18,641 nt of DNA from Lachnospiraceae bacterium (GTDB lineage: Bacteria > Bacillota > Clostridia > Lachnospirales > Lachnospiraceae): positions 1 to 18,641 of the forward strand of contig CAAGKE010000056.1 of assembly GCA_900770325.1 (NCBI GenBank), in the 5' to 3' direction. Shown piece by piece: positions 15,827-18,641 of this stretch (its first letter is position 1; the number at the start of each line of letters is the position of its first letter). The position numbers and the translations under genes are program-made. Under the pieces are notes generated by a model. The model was not told the origin of the DNA. It saw only the letters and a list, made by a program, of their open reading frames with translations, and did not search any database.

Positions 15827-16582
15827 AATTATTGTAGAGGCTGGCGGTGCGTTGCAATTCGACGGCAAAGAGGTCATCGGCAAAAACAGTCTGGTAATCA
15901 CACAAGGTCAGGTAAACGTTCAGATTTTAAACGGCGAAGTCGAAATCATTCCTGATTCCGGCGGCAATGGCGGTACAATTGGAGGGGTTACAGTCTATGC
16001 CCTAACTTTATATGAAATAATATTTGAAGCAGGCGCAGTCGGAGCCCGTTGGTCAGATAATAAATCCAAACTTGCTACGCTTACGTGGGATGAAAATGAT
16101 GAATATAAAACATATTCGCCTGAGGGTCTTGACTATCCAGGCTATGAATTTGACTACTGGGAGGAGCCTGTTAAAGATAATGATTTAGGAAAATATATAT
16201 GTAAAGCAAAGTGGAAATTGGCTTCGAAACCGAATCAGGAACCGAAACCGACCATCCCTTCAGATGGGGGATCTAACAATCCCGGCGAAAAAGACAGTCC
16301 CGACGATAAAGACAATTCCAATGAACCAAACGGTTCCGAAGGATCAGGCAGTAACGGAAGTTCAGGCAGTACCGGCGGCGGCTCTGTTACACCTTCTGCT
16401 CCCGCGCGCAGATGATCATCTTCCTGTGGCGTGCAGCAGGATCACCGAAGGCAACGAGTACGTCTATCCCGTTCACGGATGTGAAGGGCAACGCAACCTA
16501 TGCAGAAGCTGTAGCCTGGATGGCTGATAACCAGATCACCACCGGCACGACTAAGACCACTTACAGCCCTTACAATCCCTGG
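15810..16582 (+). pseudogene. Decayed cell-surface protein with S-layer-homology (SLH) remnant
   Basis: The frame 15810-16415 encodes a beta-rich region (GKIIVEAGGALQFDG, NSLVITQGQVNVQILNGEVE), an InlB/repeat-like segment (YPGYEFDYWEEP...YICKAKWK) and a low-complexity Gly/Ser/Asn/Pro linker (SNNPGEKDS...GSGSNGSSGSTGGGS). It then hits a stop. In another frame, 16397-16582 gives CSRAQMIIFLWRAAGSP, FTDVKGNATYAEAVAWM and ITTGTTKTTYSPYNP, a clear SLH repeat of the type that anchors proteins to the cell wall. This frame is cut right where the next repeat (CTRAQ) should begin, at the 3' end of the toxin gene. Two frame changes, no signal peptide and truncated ends make it a pseudogene. The SLH assignment is secure. 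Confidence 0.75.
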
Positions 16583-16887
16583 ATAATATTCACATAATCC
16601 TGTCTTTGATCGACAACAGCGTAGATAACAACTCTCCTGTTTTCTTCGTCCACCTTGTAGAAAACAAGATCTTTCTCCAGCACAAGAACCAGGTATTTTT
16701 TTCGCTTTAAGGTCAGATACCTGGGTTCAATTCCGGCATGGGGATGTTCCCCAAGTGCATTTATGCTATTTTCCATGCTATCCAGTTTTTCCAATGCAAC
16801 TTCAGGTCCAAAGTTCTGGGCTACATACAGGATGATGCTGCGGATACCTTCGTCTGCAGTATCTGTTCTAATAACTTCGTATTTCAC
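16570..16887 (-). CDS. Type II toxin, RelE/ParE family
   Basis: Toxin of 105 residues with the RelE/ParE beta-sheet pattern: MKYEVIRTDTADEGIRSIILYVAQ at the start, SINALGEHPHAGIEPR in the middle, and KYLVLVLEKDLVFYKVDEENRRVVIYAVVDQRQDYV at the end. ParE members target gyrase and RelE members cleave mRNA; this cannot be told from the sequence, though the missing RelE basic triad pattern leans towards ParE-like. I favour the GTG at 16887, 7 nt after AGGAGG. A TTG at 16893 overlapping the antitoxin stop would add two residues. The gene follows its antitoxin without a gap. Its last codons (IIQGL, stop) lie at the junction with the SLH remnant, so the stop may have been supplied by the neighbouring sequence. 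Confidence 0.88.
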   Translation of the reverse strand: MKYEVIRTDTADEGIRSIILYVAQNFGPEVALEKLDSMENSINALGEHPHAGIEPRYLTLKRKKYLVLVLEKDLVFYKVDEENRRVVIYAVVDQRQDYVNIIQGL

Positions 16888-16889
16888 CC

Positions 16890-17168
16890 TCAACCCTCCT
16901 GAAGTATTTTCCGTAAATCATCAAATGTTTCAGTGACCGGCGCTATACGACCATTCTTTACATCATCCTCGCCCTGTGCCAGCAGCTCCAAAAGCTCGAT
17001 CCGGGCTTTCATGTTCTGATATTCCTCGTAGGAAACAGAAACGGTGTCTCCCCGACCATTCACTGTAATAATGACAGCTTCCCTGCCTTCCTTACACTGT
17101 CTGGATATTTCGCTGTAATGATTTCTTAAGTCCGCCGATGGTCTTATGGATTCTTTTAATGTTTGCAT
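16890..17168 (-). CDS. Antitoxin, Phd/YefM family
   Basis: Antitoxin of 92 residues. The N-terminal Phd/YefM dimerisation and DNA-binding domain shows RPSADLRNHYSEISRQCKEG and EAVIITVNGRGDTVSVSYEEYQNMKAR. A shorter toxin-binding tail follows (LLAQGEDDVKNGRIAPVTETFDDLRKIL). Start ATG 17168, 8 nt after AAGGAGG; a GTG at 17177 lies inside the SD and is rejected. It is encoded just before its toxin, the usual order for this class, and expected to repress its own promoter through the repeats at 17192-17220. Confidence 0.9.
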   Translation of the reverse strand: MQTLKESIRPSADLRNHYSEISRQCKEGREAVIITVNGRGDTVSVSYEEYQNMKARIELLELLAQGEDDVKNGRIAPVTETFDDLRKILQEG

Positions 17169-17188
17169 AAAAGCCACCTCCTTGAAAT

Positions 17189-17220
17189 ATTATATGCAAA
17201 TCATATCACTATATGCATAT
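17189..17220 (-). promoter_or_regulatory. Promoter and operator of the toxin-antitoxin pair
   Basis: A perfect TATAAT on the minus strand (17194-17189) lies about 21 bp before the antitoxin ATG. It abuts two ATATGCA words (17192-17198 and 17211-17217, 19 bp apart), the second inside the palindrome ATATGCATAT (17211-17220). This is the expected layout for Phd/YefM autoregulation. The -35 is poor. Confidence 0.55.
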
Positions 17221-17362
17221 AAGTTCCATATCCTTTACTGCTAATGCACGTAAAAATGCCGGGCGAGGAAGAGTTTAAAAATAGAATAGAACTTTCCCAA
17301 CCGATGAGACTATATAACAGCCTCTCTTTTCAGAAAAACTGGTGCCACAAAAATACCTGCGT

Positions 17363-18133
17363 TCATTCCCAGATAAAACCGGTCATTGCCATGGATCCGA
17401 GGTTGCAGACATTATTGAATACCTGAACCTTATCACCGTCCGCTGCGCCAAGGCAATAGATCAGCGGCAGATAATGCTCCGGCGTCGGAACGGCATAGCC
17501 AGCCTCCGGTCCATTGGAATAATGGATGACCTTGTCCTTTACACCGTCTTTTACCGCATCAATGATGTAATCGTTAAAAGCATGCGTCATTTCCGTGCCA
17601 TCGGGATTGTCCCATTCCACACGGCGAAGGTTGTGAACTACATTGCCGCTTCCGAAAATCAGATATCCCTCCTCACGCAGAGCGGAAAGCTTCTGTCCGA
17701 CCTGATAGCATTCTTCCGCTGTCAGTGTGCCATCCACGGAAAGCTGGACGACCGGAATGTCTGCTTTAGGAAACATATGCACAAGAACCGTCCAGGTGCC
17801 ATGATCAATGCCCCAGGAATTGTTAACAGAAACAAGATCTCCGAGAACTGTCTCGACCTTTTCCGTCAGTTCTTTATCTCCGGTTACCGGATATTTCACC
17901 TGATACAGCTCTTCCGGAAAACCGTACATATCATAGACCTGCTTCGGCTGCTCCACGCTCTGCACACAGGTGCCTCTTGTGTACCAATGAGCAGAAATGG
18001 CAAGGATTGCCTTCGGCTTTCCATATTTCCCGATGACATGTCTGCCGACCTTCTCCATGCCGACTGTAATCTCATTGTTTTCCAGTGCGATCATCGGACT
18101 TCCATGTCCGGAAAAAATAACTGGCATACGCAT
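17363..18133 (-). CDS. ygiD: 4,5-DOPA dioxygenase-like extradiol enzyme (LigB/YgiD family)
   Basis: Class III extradiol ring-cleavage fold, 256 residues, the normal length for YgiD. Metal ligands are visible as H10 (SGHGSP), H49 (ISAHW), H167 (GSGNVVHNLR) and H220 (PTPEHYLPL), with a likely catalytic base H111 (IDHGTWTVL). YgiD cleaves L-DOPA in vitro and binds Zn or Fe; the physiological substrate is uncertain and oxygen dependence is puzzling in an anaerobe. Start ATG 18133 has GGAGG 8 nt upstream. A further 28-residue upstream extension is rejected for lack of an SD. The gene is divergent from an HxlR regulator gene, a common pairing for stress-responsive reductases and oxygenases, suggesting control by that regulator. 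Confidence 0.88.
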   Translation of the reverse strand: MRMPVIFSGHGSPMIALENNEITVGMEKVGRHVIGKYGKPKAILAISAHWYTRGTCVQSVEQPKQVYDMYGFPEELYQVKYPVTGDKELTEKVETVLGDLVSVNNSWGIDHGTWTVLVHMFPKADIPVVQLSVDGTLTAEECYQVGQKLSALREEGYLIFGSGNVVHNLRRVEWDNPDGTEMTHAFNDYIIDAVKDGVKDKVIHYSNGPEAGYAVPTPEHYLPLIYCLGAADGDKVQVFNNVCNLGSMAMTGFIWE

Positions 18134-18248
18134 AATATTATCCTCCCTGTCAGTCAATGACAATTTGATATTCCCGGCAGTTGCTATTTTTCTTTGTTTC
18201 GTATATAACAATATCATAAAGTCTAATCATCGCAAGTACGATATTTAA

Positions 18249-18262
18249 TGATACCGGTATCA
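18249..18262. promoter_or_regulatory. Perfect 14-bp palindrome between ygiD and hxlR
   Basis: TGATACCGGTATCA is fully self-complementary. It lies 116-129 bp before the ygiD start and directly before the triplicated hxlR start region, so it is the best operator candidate for the HxlR-type dimer. Confidence 0.5.
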
Positions 18263-18264
18263 AT

Positions 18265-18369
18265 GAGGAACGTATCTATGGAAAAGTCACATTTATAACG
18301 AGCAACGTATCTATGGATAAGCCAAATTTATAACGGGGAACGTATGTATGGAAAAGTCAAATTTATTCG
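18265..18369 (+). repeat. Three tandem 35-bp copies of a translation initiation region
   Basis: Units begin at 18265, 18300 and 18335. Each has a GAGGA-, GAGCA- or GGGGA-type SD, AACGTAT, then ATG and about six codons. Copies 1 and 2 (ATG at 18278 and 18313) read MEKSHL-stop and MDKPNL-stop. Copy 3 (ATG at 18348) reads MEKSNLFG and continues as hxlR. The 35-bp period shifts frame between units. The three starts are near-identical, indicating tandem duplication. Confidence 0.85.
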
Positions 18370-18512
18370 GAAAATGTCCCTATCTGACCTCCCAGAAAGT
18401 CCTTACAGGCAAGTGGTCCATGTACATCATGTACCTGCTGTCAGACGGGCCGGTCCGTTTCAATGAACTCCAGCGGAGAATGCCGGAAGAAATGACTCAT
18501 ACCACCTTGAAT
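18348..18512 (+). pseudogene. HxlR-family regulator, interrupted after about 55 codons
   Basis: The first 55 residues match the HxlR winged-helix family: CPYLTSQKVLTGKWSMYIMY, LSDGPVRFNELQRRMPEEMTHTTL. After MTHTTL, where the recognition helix and wing (usually RQLKxLEEDGLI) should follow, the frame runs into unrelated sequence and stops at 18593. The full protein is normally ~105-120 residues, so half is missing and the regulator is likely inactive. The break coincides with repeat-rich sequence that looks like the end of an insertion element. It is divergent from ygiD. Confidence 0.8.
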
Positions 18513-18641
18513 TGTAATTACATGTGTTTTGTCAACAGATTTTCCCTCAAATCGGATAAATTTTTCCCTCTTATCCGCATGGGAATTCCCTGAAATCGGA
18601 AGGACTGCATAGTAAATACTGTAAGTATATAAAAAACATTA
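18513..18641. mobile_element. End of an insertion element inserted in hxlR (partial)
   Basis: The sequence after codon 55 of hxlR has no coding look. It carries repeated words at about 20-bp intervals: TTTTCCCTC twice, with AAATCGGA twice and a related GGAATTCCCTG. It also has the inverted pair CGGATAA/TTATCCG flanking one TTTTTCCCTC. Such multiple short terminal repeats are typical of IS21-like ends. No transposase lies inside the window. The ends seen here do not resemble the sequence upstream of istA at 2263-2400, so this would be a different element. Confidence 0.5.

Noticed and set aside
17192..17220. ATATGCA repeats as a CRISPR or origin-type iteron array
   Set aside because: Only two short copies placed over the antitoxin promoter; best explained as an autoregulatory operator.
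17342..18160. 272-codon plus-strand frame opposite ygiD
   Set aside because: Antisense to a gene with all its metal ligands; its Cys/His/Ile-rich composition is typical of a complement shadow.

Overview
The window is a patchwork accessory region from a low-to-mid GC Bacillota bacterium, most likely a gut Clostridia (Lachnospiraceae-like) or Erysipelotrichia. The basis is the strong AGGAGG-type ribosome binding sites, the IS21 and S-layer-like families, the two-HKD cardiolipin synthase with an N-terminal membrane region, and the unlinked sugar-use genes. No rRNA, tRNA or CRISPR array was seen.

Layout. (1) 1-2400: an IS21-family element on the minus strand, with istA intact and istB cut off near its C-terminus at the window edge. 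(2) 2524-11886: a sugar-use locus transcribed leftwards. In transcription order it encodes an L-fucose/L-arabinose isomerase-fold protein, a DUF4867 cupin-like protein, a class II ketose-(bis)phosphate aldolase, a PfkB sugar kinase, a DUF4432 aldose-1-epimerase-like protein and a family 2 glycoside hydrolase that ends at a UUCG-loop terminator. An AraC-type regulator sits inside the locus on the plus strand, between DUF4867 and the aldolase. (3) 12177-13775: cardiolipin synthase on the plus strand with its own extended -10 promoter and a strong terminator. (4) 13776-15665: a small gene remnant, then a TetR-type regulator divergent from a two-gene unit (42-residue membrane peptide and anchored alpha/beta hydrolase). 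(5) 15662-16585: decayed S-layer-homology surface protein. (6) 16570-17220: RelE/ParE-Phd/YefM toxin-antitoxin pair. (7) 17363-18133: 4,5-DOPA dioxygenase-like (YgiD/LigB) enzyme, divergent from an HxlR regulator gene that is interrupted by the end of another insertion element at about 18512.

The sugar locus makes chemical sense. The GH2 enzyme releases an aldose, the DUF4432 protein would interconvert anomers, the isomerase makes the ketose, the PfkB enzyme phosphorylates it and the class II aldolase cleaves it to C3 units. DUF4867 has no assigned step. The substrate cannot be read from the sequence and no transporter is present. A 15-bp motif, ATATGACNATTTTGY, occurs once in the araC/aldolase divergent region and twice, 40 bp apart, upstream of the isomerase. 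It is the best candidate for the AraC protein's binding site and ties the two transcription units into one regulon. A perfect 16-bp palindrome also lies exactly between the putative -35 and -10 of the isomerase promoter.

The most unusual local structure is at 18265-18369. A 35-bp unit carrying a ribosome binding site, start codon and the first codons of hxlR is repeated three times in tandem. The two upstream copies encode 6-codon minicistrons and the third is the real start of hxlR.
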